A stretch of DNA of 64,000 nt from Echinometra lucunter (taxonomy: Eukaryota > Echinodermata > Echinoidea > Camarodonta > Echinometridae). Made by a program: the position numbers and the translations under genes. The stretch spans positions 12,024,436 to 12,088,435 of the forward strand of contig CM057161.1 of NCBI GenBank assembly GCA_029962745.1, written 5' to 3'. Within the stretch, counting starts at the first letter, position 1, and each line of letters starts with the position of its first letter. Positions 51,165 through 64,000 of this stretch are shown piece after piece. Below the pieces are notes generated by a model. The model was not told the origin of the DNA. It was given only the letters and a program-made list of their open reading frames with translations, and searched no databases.

Positions 51165-51215
<51 letters not shown>
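50795..51215 (+). mobile_element. tRNA-derived SINE, family 2
   Basis: The tRNA-like head carries an A-box region (GAAGAGGTAAAGCGTCTGCC) and a B box (GTGGGTTCGAGTCCATCC, near 50852). The body has GATAGGACGTTAAATGGAGG, TCCCGTGTAAAGGAG and CACGTTAAAGATCCCACTGC, blocks I know from tRNA SINEs spread across marine invertebrates (the MetaSINE type, from memory). The 3' end is (AAT)n at 51160-51215. It differs from family 1 in the body. One copy is seen in the window. Confidence 0.85.
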
Positions 51216-53362
51216 CCGATTTCCTCTGCTTCGCAGTAATAACACAGTGTAAAGAATAGGTCGGATACTTTGCAAAGACTTTGAAATTTTGTTGCAAACG
51301 TTTGAAGCCTACAATTTCGATTAGATATTTATTAACATTTCATCCATTTATCATTTTGAGGGCCAGTGAAACAATTAAGTTTTTACGCTCATAAATTTTC
51401 ATATGTTTCACGTACCGACATTTACTCCTATTAATCAATAGCTCTATTGGTAATCCAAGTTTTAAAGGCAGGTAATGTGATTTTCTTCGGAAGATCTGAG
51501 AGCACTGCAATGTCCTACAATGCAGCAGAACACAAAATAGACAATGAAGTTCAGCTATATTTCATTCGAAAATCTTTTTCGAGAGAAAATCCGTACATGA
51601 AACAGCAAATAATAGTGAATAAGTAGTGAATAAATAGTGAGAAGGAGTTATGAATGCTTGTCTTACAAGCCCTCCCCTTTTAGCAGTGATGTGGGTCACT
51701 CCAAAGAGAGGAGTATTGGGGCTTGTAAATATAAGGTTCAATAGTGTTTGGCCTGATACAGTTTTAGTTACACATATCCTTGAATACCTTTTTTTACTTC
51801 AAATGCTCGAAAATCTGTAAACTATCTAATATGAATGGGTTAAAAGCTTTATTATTCTTTGATAGGCTGCGTCAATTCATTTTCACTTCTAGTATTCTCT
51901 CCAGCTGTAAAAACATGATCATGCACTGACGTTGGCTCCATGCGTATAGAGTGGAACCCATCTCAAGCTAAGCGGGAAGGTAGGCGGCCTCGGTCTTCAG
52001 TCCTTTCGTTCCTCTGGCGGGCTTGCATAAGTGTACGGGATCAACAGGCTAAACCATTTCACTCTTTTCCTATTCATCTAGTTTCAAAACTTTTATTTTG
52101 TTCGAGTCCCCTGAAGGCATTTTTTAGACAACATTTAACGTTTCATTGTTACTCTCACAAACTTGAAGTAGATTCGTGCAGTTTATCCATCTCCTGTTTT
52201 AATTTTAAAGCAATAATTTTTGTTTTTGCCCTATATTTCAATCTGAATGAAAGAGTTCTATAAGTTACATAGCAAATTTAATCTTCTCAGCATACACTGT
52301 CTGAAATGCCTGAAAATTAAGTGAAAAAATACGTTTTAGTCGAGATTTCCTTTAGACATATTTAATATGGGGGGAAAATGATCAGGCTTTAACTTTTAAA
52401 TGACAGTTAGTGTCAAGACCTCTGCTAATTAGGAGATACTCGACATAATTTCCACTTACTTCCCTTCATTTTGAACCATCATCTTCAGTTTCAAGTATTT
52501 GGCGATGTCTGTGGAATTTTATTTCCTAGTCTTTTCACGTCTTTTCAAAGTGATCTATAATTTGATTATCAATTATCAAAAACGAAAGTACATGTAAGTA
52601 AGAAAAGCATTTTGCGACTGAGCAGAAAGGTTTGCACGCGATACGCCTTTCGCGATAAAAACTTCATATCTCTGTATATAGTTGCAAAAGTTTGAAAGAA
52701 CATTAAATAACAGTTTATCACTACCGAAGTCATGAATGGCCACCTAACTGTAGTTTCGAACAATTATTCACTTCAGTAATATCTTCACAGCATTTATTAC
52801 TCGATATACCTACTTATCCGATGATAGTGCAATCCTGTAGCTTTTTAATAATCAGGCTATCAAAGGAAACGGCATATCATGGGTGCCTGTTATTATGTAT
52901 TAGAATAATGTTTTTATACTTACATGCTGCCATACATAGGTACACCTTGTCATAATTTGGTTGATTTTTTTTATGTTGTGAGGAAAGTTCGATTTAGACA
53001 GATGCTATACCGAACTCATTTAAAAGAAATCTGTGAATATATGTTCTAGCTATCTGTCGCATGATGTATTTGATGTTTAACCTACATCAAAGTACATGGG
53101 CTTTAGAAAAGAAGACATTTTTGTTCACTGAAAAAAAAGAAGCTAGATTTAAGCATCGTCAGTAATTGGCCACATGTAGTAATGTATAAAAAGACAGAAA
53201 ACACACAGCACCCACTAACACCAGAACAGGTGGCCTCATAGAGCGTAAGCAACAGAATCAGCTTTACATATTTTTTTATCGGAGATTTTATTCAAAATAC
53301 ATCAGTACATATAAAGCAATACACATAACAATAACAAATATATAAACGAACTGAAAAATAAG
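51216..53362. other. Non-coding sequence
   Basis: No exon or dispersed repeat recognised. A frame at 51940-52263 (107 codons) has a GC-richer start but no known motif and becomes Phe/Leu/Ser-rich. Confidence 0.4.
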
Positions 53363-53364
53363 CG

Positions 53365-53876
53365 TCCCTCACACTCACACGCACATGCACACACATACCC
53401 ACACACGCTAAAGGAATAATGGATGAAAGATTTAAAAGAAATAATAAGTGATTAAAAATAGAAACGGTTGGAACAGATAAATAACTGTTTAGAACTAACA
53501 ATATGAGATTCTCATAAAAGATTACAACCAAAATTCACTCACACTCACACGCACACGCACACATATATGCACACACGCTAAAGGGATACTGGATAAAAGA
53601 CTTAAAAGAAATAAGCGATTAAAAAAGAAAGGGTTGGTACAGATAAAACAATATGAGATTCTTATAAAAGATTACAACTAAACTTCACTCACACTCACAC
53701 GTACACGTACACGCACACATGTACGCACACACGCTAGAGGAATAATGCATGAAAGATTGATAAGAAATAAGCTATCAAAACACATAATAAGCGATTAAAA
53801 ATAGGATCGGTTGGTACAGATAAAGAACTATTTAGAACAAAATGCTATTTCAAAAGGTTACGACTACATTTCGATA
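53365..53876. repeat. Three tandem units of ~150-168 bp
   Basis: Units start near 53365, 53533 and 53683. Each has a CACTCACACTCACACG start, CACACACGCTA(A/G)AGG, GATGAAAGA-type, AAAGAAATAA and GATTAAAAA blocks. Units differ in length through deletions. Confidence 0.9.
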
Positions 53877-54499
53877 AAATTTGTATTGCGATGCAAATGC
53901 CTACCACAATGCCCTAACATACGTTGGGTCACGAGACTTCCTAATTTTCGATGATAAAAACAAAATAAATCCCTTCATATTGCGCAACAGATTAGAACTT
54001 GGACACATAGATTTACAAATCAAGGGTATTTATAAACCTTCTCTTTGTTTTACGTCGGAAGTTGTTTATTGGTGATAAATCAGTCAAGTAGCACTGGAAT
54101 TAGATAGGCATTGTTGAATTCTCTCCCTTGTTGTTGATTTCCTATGAATGTTATGTAGATGAATATACTGGTCGAAATTATTGGAAGACCTGCTAAAATT
54201 ACCACATTTTATTTGGCCTTGTTTATTACTTTTTTAATTGATGTATCCGCATTTTATTTGTTTTTGCTATACCATGTAAATGGGTGTAACCAAACCATTT
54301 GAAAGATCTGCATGGGTCACCGTCAAGTCCATGGTTTATGGAATTCTGTTATTTTTCTCTATCCATCCCACCAGAAATTTCAACTTGATACCTTTCTGAT
54401 ATATACCTGTGTACTGATTTTTTTTTTACCACTTCAACAATTCCAGTTCATCTCATTTTCAGAAACCTTGAAGTTTCTTCATAACAATTGAGTCTTTTA
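53877..54499. other. Non-coding sequence
   Basis: Nothing recognised between the tandem units and the SINE/MITE fragments. Confidence 0.4.
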
Positions 54500-54560
54500 G
54501 TCCCATGTTTGGTAGATCAGGTTCAAATCCTGGTTCTATGTCCCTTGGGATAACTATCTC
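54500..54560 (+). mobile_element. SINE head relic
   Basis: A B-box-like CAGGTTCAAATCCTGGTT near 54519 follows TTTAGTCCCATGTTTGGTAG. Nothing of a SINE body follows, so this is a weak call. Confidence 0.35.
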
Positions 54561-54664
54561 ATCATTTTATTACTATGGGTGCAGTAGAAATATTCAAATA
54601 CACCCGTTTATTTGCCAAAATGTAATTTGACTGTCTGAAAGAGTAGCGCAAAGAAATTGATTAC

Positions 54665-54814
54665 AAGGTCCCGTTTCATAAAACTTGCTATCTGTAACAA
54701 CTGCCATATTTCTATCATAAATTTGCTCTCGGCCAATCGGATGCAAGGATTTCAGTAGCTTATAACAGTTATTGCAACTTGTTATTGATAACAAGTTTTA
54801 TGAAACAGGGCCCA
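54665..54814 (-). mobile_element. Palindromic MITE, family A, copy 2
   Basis: The inverted ends match well: GGTCCCGTTTCATAAAACTT on the left and the reverse complement of the right, GGGCCCTGTTTCATAAAACT. The core (CTCTCGGCCAAT...CAGTAGCTTATAACA) is the reverse complement of the core in copy 1 at 3051-3198. This copy is the better preserved of the two. Confidence 0.85.
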
Positions 54815-56499
54815 GAGTGATGAAACTGGAAGAAAAGTCGCATTCTCTGAGGACATCACTCAAAGGCTACTTTGGAAAAAAAGTGTACTGAGTAGTAATT
54901 AAGTAAAATGCGAACTGTTCAGAGCAAATTATTGGATGTGAGACATATTGCTGAATGCTATTGTCCACTCTAATCCAAAGTTCAGCATAGACTTGAATAA
55001 ATAATGTTCTGGAGAGCTATTATATTGCTAGAACCAAAGAACTTGTCAAGAGCATTGGCCAATAGGTCAAGAGGTTCTACCACAATCCTGCTTATAAGTC
55101 ATGAAGTTCAATGAAATCTCTGATTTTAAGGGCCAGTATCAAATCACCTAGAAAATAAGTATTCGATACTCTCATTCTAAGGATGTAGGAACAACGTGCA
55201 TAAAATTGAGGCACCCAAAGTTTTAAAAAAAAATGATGGAGGGGTCAGCCCTAGAGGACAGAGACAAAGAACTTGAACCTCATGTACAAAATTTGGGACT
55301 TACTAAAAAAAAAAGATGACCGAAAAACTTATCTTAAAGAAGAATAACTTTGAAAAGGACTACAGAAATTTTAAAACAACTTTTAAGCTTTAAAAATGTC
55401 ATGAGAATACACCAGTCATATTAGGATAAATGCAAGGCTTGCCTATAGTCTAGCACAACCCGGTTTCTCAATTCAACGACAGGAAATTAAGGTAACCAGA
55501 TATTATGGAACTAAATTATTGATAACAGTTAATTTTTGATCATTTACACAGGTGTTCTGATAATTTTTGAGCAGTGCTGTGTGTGAGAGGGTGGGATAGG
55601 GTGTGTGTGTGTGAGGGTGTGTGTATTACTTGATCTCTTTATGTTGTTATTGTTAGTTTTATTAAGCGAAACAATTGTACGCAGGGTCATTAATCGAGTA
55701 CTAACATTCAGTTAGACTGTCTGATGCTGTCTGAATAATTTTTAATTAACGAATATATTTTATATCATTGTTGATAGAGAGTTGACTTTACCACGTAAAC
55801 ATAATGGAAAAGGTCATATTACCATAACTATGATACTGGTCTACTTATTGTTAGGAAAGTAAATAAATACCATTTTGAAGCATTATCAAATACAAAAGTT
55901 AAATTATATCTTTCCACTATGATCGAAATCGAAAATATATTTTATTCTAAAGGTCGAAAATAGCAATTGTACAAACATCTTCAAACGTCTCTCTACTTGA
56001 AATTGACAGTATAAAATGACAGGACTTAAGTAAAAGAAACGAAAACAATAGAAAGTAGAATGGCTTATGTTTGATATGAATGATATTTAACATTCATTTA
56101 CTTATTGCTCAAGAGAGGGACAAACTTATTTCGATTAATAGTTTTAGGGTATTTTCGGATGAACCTGGGTAAAGATTTTGCTTTATGTGTGCTTAATTTT
56201 ACACACTACAAGTAAAAAGTAACCAAAGAAACCTGTCAACGTAAATGAAAAAGGAATTAGCAAATATGACTGCACGAGTTATATACTTTTCTGACATCCA
56301 CCGTGCACATGCGTACGGGTATAATTATCTCTCTTGCAAGAACATCAACTTTGCAGTTATCGGAAAAGGTGTGAAAACTTATTTAGTAAATACATGAAAT
56401 ATGTAATATCGTCATCAAAATATGTGGAATAAGATGAGAAATGAATGACCTCGTTGCTCGAATATGAAGCGATGAGTGTCTGAATATTGGTACTTTCAA
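54815..56499. other. Non-coding AT-rich sequence
   Basis: A GT-rich tract at about 55577-55625 is the only repeat. No gene recognised. Confidence 0.4.
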
Positions 56500-56566
56500 A
56501 GTTTTTATTTCTTTTTATTTTTTTATTTTTTTATTTTTTTATTTTTTTAATTTTTTTGTTTTTCAT

Positions 56567-56597
<31 letters not shown>

Positions 56598-56627
56598 TTT
56601 TTTTTTTTTTGGGGGGGGGGGGGGGCT
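56500..56627. repeat. T-rich (ATTTTTTT)n / (ATTT)n tract with terminal G run
   Basis: T-rich octamers, then ATTT tetramers, then T12 and G14. A C10 run follows at about 56717-56728. Together these produce a Phe/Leu-rich artefactual frame. Confidence 0.92.
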
Positions 56628-59600
56628 GCAGCCCCCACTTCACCCCATCCTCGCACGCCTATGACTGTTTGTCGAAACGTTGGGGGACTTTATTCTAAGT
56701 CGATGTGCTTAACATCCCCCCCCCCCCCAGCAAAAGAAAATAAAAATGAAAATAGAAATAAAAACTAGGGTGATTTCTGGAAAACAGAAGTGGGTATAGA
56801 GTAGAGAATGATTACTGTGCAGATATTACACCAGAGATTCTATTGATATGCACATGAGTTGAAATCCACTTTTTCGGAATCATATAATATTTTCCTTGAG
56901 TGGAAATCCTTTCTCTAAATATTGAAACCCGCTCTAACAGGAGTAATTCAAATCCTACTTTGATTTGAATTATACCATAATTTCGCGTGAATTCCACTCT
57001 AGAACGAAATGGTCACTATATCTCCTACAGGAGTGAATTTTCATTCCTCTTCATTAAGAGAGTGCGCTAACTTTTCTTCATAGTGGTAAAATAGAAAGGC
57101 TCCCCTATTGATGACTGATTAATTACTGAACGAATCATGTGACTCGAAACCATATCGCACTGATTTCATTTTTGCTTTAATGCTATGTTTTCATTTTGGA
57201 ATGAGAAACTGCAGTTTTGGTTCTTATACAGTATTCCAGAATAGCCTTTAATTGACCTTTTTCGATTCATAATCAGTATGATGTACATGTATGTAGCTGA
57301 ACTTTGCTTTGCATCAAAATATCATTTCCAGTTTCTTCTTTCTTGAGATTGATATCATACCGCAAAAATTCTAAAAATAAATTCATAATCATAAGCTTGA
57401 CAGAAGCAGCTGTATGACTATTTTTTTTTTACTAAAAATACTCAAATTTCTTTCATTAATTGAATATCGTGGATTTTGTAGACTTGAATTTTAAAGATCA
57501 GACGTAAAAGAATGGTCTTGCAAGTTTCATTTGTAAAGAAAATCAGCATTTAGCACGACCAACATAGAAAATTGATTTGTATCTGAAAGAAGTGACAATT
57601 AGAACATAATTATTTCAATGAAATACAAAATTGATATGGAGGAGAAAATCTCGCACATCTCCATTTGTTTTTCACGTATGTTGTTAGAAAGGCCTTTTGT
57701 CTTCCTCATATTTGTATTATAGTCACCATTATTTCCAGTATTTATTTCCATACTACATGGATTTGTAGTATGTAATTAATGAAAATATTGACATTCTTAT
57801 TTCATACATCGTTACATATTTTTGTGAGCAAATACAACACATTAAACAGCTTTGTCAATTCTTATAGAAATATATACATATTCTTATTCTTTATTGCATT
57901 CTGTAATTCATTATGCGCAATCTGACATTCAGGTGACAATGCATAGCATAATGTTCAACAACGACTGAGCCTGTCCCATAGATCCTCGCACTTAATTAAA
58001 TAAATTTGACTCCATGTTCCAACTTTAAGAAACGACTTAGTATCAAGGAAAATGAAAGTGATCGAAATGTTTATCAATCAATCTCGAATACTTTAAAGTG
58101 TTACGGATAAAAAGTCTCAAGTATAGTAATTATCATACAATATGTTTTAGAAGGTCTAATCTTCTTTCTTGTCTTTTGCTTAGTTGGTTTGTTTGTTTTG
58201 TATTTGTAGAAGTCCCTTATTCAAATATATTGGCAGACAAAGTAGATCTACACAGATGGTGAGCTTTTAAATTTCATATTTTTACGAAATTCTCATTCTT
58301 TGGTAGCTTTCCGTGGTAACTATTGCTATGCTCAGTATACTTTGAATTTCATTTAGCGCCACAACTTTAAAAAGGTTAGATAAAATCAAAGCTCTGATAG
58401 TCGTTAGTGCTATAATTGTAAAATGTATGTTTTAGAAACTGTCAAGACGATCCTATTTTTACTTTTGATTATTTCGGTAACAGCGATGAATTTGGAGCAC
58501 CGTGTTCCCGTATGCACGTCGTATTAACTGACATCCCAACAAGGCAATATGCGGTCTTTGGAATACATTTTTTCCCGCTGGAAGATCAACATGATTAACG
58601 TAAATTTAAATGGCTCACGCATGCAGTATACAGATACGTAGTAGGGTCACCCTTGTTTCAATGCTGTCGCATAACAGAAAACTAAAATACCAGTTTAGAT
58701 AGCAGGTTCTGCACTATTTTGCAATACCTCTTGAGACAGTCTGTTTATTCCTGACAGAGTTGCATGAAAGAAAGCATACGCTACATTTGGATTTCTCTTC
58801 ATTACTGAATAGGTGTTTGGTATTGCAAAATCAGAAAATAGCTTGAAGTAAGTCTGTGTTCAGTGCTATTCTCTTAATTACTTAAATTTCTTAAATTTGA
58901 TTATCTTCATTATTAAAAAGACCAATAGATGTAATCGAATACGATAAACAGAAATACCTGCTTTAGCGAATTTTACATTCTTGTCGCCGCATCAAATCTT
59001 ATATTTCTTGGTAAAGTTAAGAAATAAAAAAATAAAACCTGATGACACAAATTTAGTACCATTTGTCTTTCCATGTAAAAAAAAAGAAAGATAGAAAGCA
59101 CAAGAAAAGAGAAGTTTGGAGTACCAGTGACAGGTATTTCCTGAAGGAAATTCGATTTCAAGGACGGACGCTAGTTGTTGATTGAGTTTCGCTCTAGCCG
59201 AAAAGCTCCCGGTGGCGCTTTTGATGTTCCGTTACAGTTCATCCCCTACACCCATTAAGAAGATATACGCTAGTATTGGTGTTTCGTTGTTTGGTTTCTG
59301 AAATTAATCAATATGATAATTACATAGCTTTGCATTTGTTGTAGTTGATATTAGAAATTATCTTCAGAAGTATGAGGAAATGTGTGAAAGAAAACACGAC
59401 TAACACGCCCGTATAGGTTAATATAATTTGGAGGTGTTTTTTGAATATTGGCCGATCGGCATGAAATGCTATCTAAAACTAAAATTTTAAACGTTAGTGT
59501 GAAAAAATTACTTCTCTTTTGTGCGTTCGTCCACCGCCAACATGGCCAATAATATATATGTTCTGCACAAGCCTATCGATTGGATTATTATAAGCTCTTC

Positions 59601-62600
59601 GAATTTGGAAATACTTCAGAACTGTCTTTCAATTCCATTTCAAAATGTTCAATGTATTTAAAAATGCATCGAATATGCAACTGATATAAGTTAGAGAGAG
59701 GGCCAACAATCAGCTTTCAGTGACTGGTAAATTTCGCATGAACATGTTTTACGTTTTTAGTCCAGTCATTTTTTGTTTCTATTTTCTTTCGCAAACCATA
59801 TAAATTTAAAGCAAAGTATTGACTGAAGAACAAGTTTCTCCAATTCGTCTTAAAGCCCATCTGTTGACCAAAATGGAATGTCGTGGGTTAACAAAGCCAA
59901 AAAGAGGAAACTTGACATTTCTTGAGGCAAAAGTGAATAGAAATGTGAGTAGAAATTAGTGCCAAACCGTCTAAACAGCAAGAAATGTTGCCTTCATTAA
60001 GCCAACAATGAAGCGTCAATAAGACCGCCAAGAAAATGAAAACTAGCTGTAAATTAGTTCAGCTCTGGGCATGGGAGCTGAGCTCCTTCTTTCGATACAC
60101 GGATAATCTGAGATTATAAAAAACAAAGTTAACAGAACGAAGAAATACATTTTGATAAAGGGTGTATCATATATAAATCACAGAAGATTGCCTTCTACTG
60201 ATTTTAACAGTAGAAGTCAGAAAACAACGATTTCAGGACCCCATGGAACAACAGCTGTACAGGTCTATATCCTGCCAATACGACTGTGTGTGATATTTGT
60301 GGGTGTTATGTTGCTTGATAATGGAAATTTAAAAAAAAAACAAAAACAAAACAACTACTTTCATGCCGAAATAAACATGATAAGGATGGAGTTCTGTGTT
60401 TACTGTTCATGTTATAACTATATAACTCATAACATGATTATCCATTTGTTTTTAATAGATACAATTTTCACTATAAAAATATTGCAAATGCCCATAAAAT
60501 GAATTCTGAGCTCACTAAAAGGTAACAAGAAGGAGATCTGAAAACAGAAAAATTATGAGCATGAAAGCGGAAGAAGGCAAGATACTTACAGAAAAAAAAA
60601 GGAAAAGAAAAAGCAACTGAATCGGGAATTTTTTTATTTTAGCTTTTCCCGTAAGTGCTGACTAACAAAATTTGAATTCTGCCTAGCATGAGCTAATGAA
60701 ACTACATGTATGCCTTGAATAGTATACAGCAATCTCCGAGCTTCCAGTGTTATGTTTATGTAACATGAAAATAGTATAATAAATTATTTCGAAACATGCA
60801 GCCATATTAATCATTTCTAGATATGATAACGAATTGTTAGAACTGTTTATAACCCTTTCCTGTTATTACATATTAGCCATTGTAACCACGAGATGTTCAA
60901 TTAAAATCTAATCATTTCCATCGATCGATGCACACTATGAGTATTTCTGAATCAAACGTGCAAACTATATCGAGACAAGAACAGAAAAGAAATGATTCGA
61001 ATTCTTCATATTCATTAGCTTATTTCATATTTGTCGATATCTAAAAAATAAGTTAAATGCAAGGTCAGAAAATATCTTCAATGCTACATATTATGCAAAA
61101 TGTCTGTAAGATAGTTGTTATCTTTAAGACAAAACTTCATATCTATCGTTTGGCTTTACATTGCACGGAAACGCAGTGTCCAAGCCTAGTTTCATTTCCT
61201 CAAAATAATCAAAAACGTCTTTGAAAAGATCCTTGTTACAAAGTGACTACGATGACTTCTTATTCATATCTTTGCAGTTTCATCTTGCAGTTTTGTAAAC
61301 TTTCAATTTTCGACTTTCCTCCAACGTATATCTCAAATAGAAGAAAGCCTTCACCAAAAGGGAGCTTATAAATGGTTGCTGATGCTAGGTAGCTTTTAAT
61401 GCGACACGACCGGGCTGCCTCCCCGTAGGCTGGCCGGTGACGCTTGCCCTCTGGTTGCCGATAGCTGAGAAGAACGACCTACTTTCATCACATTTTGGAC
61501 GAATCTGTTATTTTAGAAGTGATTTGACCGCCTGATTTGATCGCTTGGTGTCTGTCGAGAACAAACAGATCATAATATTCCTGAATTTTATTTGATAGCA
61601 ATAAATATTCCTAGAGTTTGCCTAGCGTTTCAGAAGTCTAAAAGAACACAGTAATAATTACACTCATTGTGGTGTGTGGATTTTTCTTTGTCTCTTTTAC
61701 AACTGATGAAATAGTGGTTCCTACAAACAATATGTGCACCTCTTATCACTCGAATATTTTTTTTTTTTTTTTTGTCGGCTTTCATTGAAGTTCGCTTTGT
61801 TTCAAGAAGATAATCACAAAGCATTTTTGTTTATGTAAGATCATGATATATATAATAATAATAATAGATATCAACGACACGGCGCCAGGTCAAATCAGTT
61901 TTTAAATTTTACTGTCTTTGCTACAATAGAATTTCGAGTAAAATAAATTTGAATAATCAAAACGTTTGTTTCAACGTAAGTGACTTGCGGGATGCAAACG
62001 GAAATCTGCGCAAGTGCAGAAACTTCGAGCAACAAATAGAGCTTAAAGTTTGTTACTTTTAAAAGATAAGATATCATGTTTTAATGGGGTCATTCTTTCT
62101 TTCCCTAACTGAATCAATTCTCTACAAAATCTTAAGGTACAAAAGAATCCATTATATTTTGCCCCTTGTCGAGTTTAAACGACCTATTGAAAATAATCGT
62201 TCGATATCAGTGGAAATAACTATTATTCTGAATGATGAAAATAGAAATTGTAATCTTAAGGTCCCCCAGGGGTGATAATTTCTTTCATTTGCAAAAGTAT
62301 CCATTATAAAAGCAAAGTTCAAAATTTTCCATCACGTTTTCCAATTATCATGTTTATTGTTTTAAATACTTCGTTCTGCTATTTCAACAGATGATCTAAG
62401 AGTTAATTTCAGTATCGTTTAACTGATTCTATACCTTTTCCTTCCTTTACTCTTCGTTCCATATTTTTCCAACACAAATCTCCCCTTCTTTTTGTGTACT
62501 CCTTCAACCCCTCCCTATCTCATGTTCTGTTTCCTTTTGTTTTAGCTTTTCATCACTCAGAGTAGGTTTTCAACCGGTGCTAATGGTAAAGAAGAGATGA

Positions 62601-63809
62601 CCATTGGTTTGAGATGGGATCTCGGCATGAAAGCACTCACTTCCTGTCGATTTTATAACATTTATTTAAAATATTTTGACATAATGACATACATAAATAT
62701 CAACTACAAGCAAGAATGACATGAAAGAAACCAGGCAAGTGTTACCAAAGACTAAAGTGAAATGCATTATGTTGTTTGTTATTCTTCTAAACATTTACCT
62801 TTATTCTAAGAGGTATACACCTCAGAACAAAAATGATATATTGTAACTCCAGTATGAAAAAACACGATTCTTAACACAAACACTATGGAGTGCAATTACT
62901 TACCAACATAGTGCAATTCGAAAACAGTATTAGGAATTCCAAAACAAGTACGTTCTATCCTTCAACGTCCATTTGCAATACTCAAAGTAACTTTAGTTTT
63001 TAAAATGTGTAGTATATAATACTGCTCTGAGGCCTTTTGTTAATAGTTGTATAGATTCTTACAAAGTGCATGAGATTTGTATACCTGTGATATTGTCTTT
63101 TGTGTCTGGATGTTTTTTCAAGTCAGTGCAAATAGAGTTTTCTCACATATCGACTCGTCATTAGCCACTAATGAGCGCTAATCGAGGTACATGTGGAGTG
63201 CTGCAGGTCCGCCGAGTGAAACATCGCAAGCAGAGTGGATGTATTTGGGGGGAGATAAGTACTTCTGTTGGGAAGTCTTTAATTTTACGAGGCTATTGGC
63301 TCGATATAAAAACACCTTGCTAATGGTTGTGCAATGTAACTGGCAACTGAATTAAGACGAACATTTTTTGTTTATTAACTCTTACAGTGCCGATGGCACT
63401 TAAGGAACAAACACAAATCGAATGTGTTTTCAATTTCAAGTAATTTAGCTACACAGTTGAATGTTTAATTAAGTCATTGTCGTTTTAATTCTAGAACTGT
63501 CATTCCCTACTCATACATAACTATACCAAATTGTGATATAAAACACGTAGGCATAGTTTTTATTTCATCGCTCTCAATGTTAGAGCGCGCCAACTGTTAA
63601 GTTAATAAATTTGAATCTATCTTTCGTTTTATCTCGTCAGAACGTTGCAGATGTAGGCCTATAAAAGACGTGCAAAGACCGATCACCCCATAAAAGGCAA
63701 GGCGAAAATGTGTGACATCACAACGATTATTGACACTGATTGGTTAACTGTGAATGTAAAGGTCACAATGGACTTCAGTTCATCAATGCATATTTGGGCT
63801 GTGCTGTGG
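56628..63809. other. Non-coding right flank
   Basis: No exon, RNA gene or classified repeat was recognised over 7 kb. Small GC-richer patches lie at 59165-59240, 61395-61475 and 63140-63240. The last contains TAATGAGCGCTAAT, with two TAAT cores of the kind homeodomains bind. Open frames are AT-rich and featureless. Confidence 0.4.
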
Positions 63810-63865
63810 AAGAGAGAAAGAGAAAGAGAGAGAGAGCGAGAGATAATGCGAGAGAGTGAGAGGGC
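63810..63865. repeat. (GA)n microsatellite
   Basis: Interrupted GAGA dinucleotides, giving Arg/Glu-rich (+) and Ser/Leu-rich (-) frames. Confidence 0.9.
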
Positions 63866-64000
63866 GCTATTTTTACAAAGTAAAGAGGAAATAAAAGATG
63901 GCAAGAAGTAAGTATAATTATTCTTCCTTATTCCTGGTCTCAGCCTTTCCATGTTAGCACATCATGTTGAGAAAGCAAACAAAGCAAATAAAGCTAACAT

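Noticed and set aside
51940..52263. 107-codon frame with a basic start
   Set aside because: Only the first ~30 codons are GC-rich, the rest is Phe/Leu/Ser-rich AT sequence, and no similarity is known.
60152..60502. 116-codon + frame
   Set aside because: AT-rich, with a poly-Lys/Gln run from an A-rich tract; composition fits chance.
15369..64000. Cdx or Gsx homeobox exon
   Set aside because: I looked for [12 protein letters not shown] and KVWFQNRR-type coding on both strands and found none besides Xlox. A tblastn search would settle it.

Overview
This is animal nuclear DNA: AT-rich, gene-poor, full of simple repeats and decayed transposons, with no operons or bacterial signals. One coding exon can be named with confidence, the second (homeobox) exon of the ParaHox gene Xlox/Pdx at 14414-14973 on the + strand. 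Its homeodomain is a near-perfect Xlox type. Together with the mobile elements (a foldback transposon with 15-bp tandem repeats in its inverted arms, like the TU elements of sea urchins; tRNA-headed SINEs; a CR1-like LINE; hAT and TA-flanked MITEs), this points to an invertebrate deuterostome, most likely an echinoderm and probably a sea urchin. The species call is inference.

Layout. Positions 1-14413 are read as the 3' part of the Xlox intron. It holds a trinucleotide repeat, a palindromic MITE, a minus-strand SINE head, a 196-bp tandem duplication, a long (TA)n tract, a hAT-type MITE and a relatively GC-rich repeat-free stretch (11.0-12.65 kb) that could be regulatory. No exon with the Pdx hexapeptide (PWM core) was found there, so exon 1 should lie beyond the left edge. 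The homeobox exon follows, ending in a stop codon at 14971-14973, and 240 bp further on sits a pogo/Tigger-like MITE.

Positions 15.4-64 kb look like a gene desert. I searched by eye for the ParaHox neighbours Gsx and Cdx through their [12 protein letters not shown] motifs on both strands and found neither. The notable items are: a SINE whose tail was hit by a hAT-like MITE (18.1-18.6 kb); a CR1-like LINE remnant on the minus strand interrupted by another MITE and flanked by a ~90-bp direct repeat (21.6-23.7 kb); a coding-like but frame-broken tract (27.57-27.98 kb, minus); a perfect 98-bp-arm hairpin (29.23-29.43 kb); a second SINE of the first family (35.5 kb); several 130-270-bp tandem duplications (34.4, 40.7, 43.8, 45.6 and 53.4 kb); a TA-flanked MITE (41.95 kb); the 1.67-kb TU-like foldback element (48.06-49.73 kb); a second SINE family (50.8 kb); and a second copy of the palindromic MITE (54.7 kb).

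I saw no tRNA, rRNA or other RNA gene that I would call functional, and no CRISPR. Most long open frames are chance or simple-repeat translations. No new multi-gene system is visible; the best leads are the hairpin, the foldback element, and the Xlox intron as a regulatory region.
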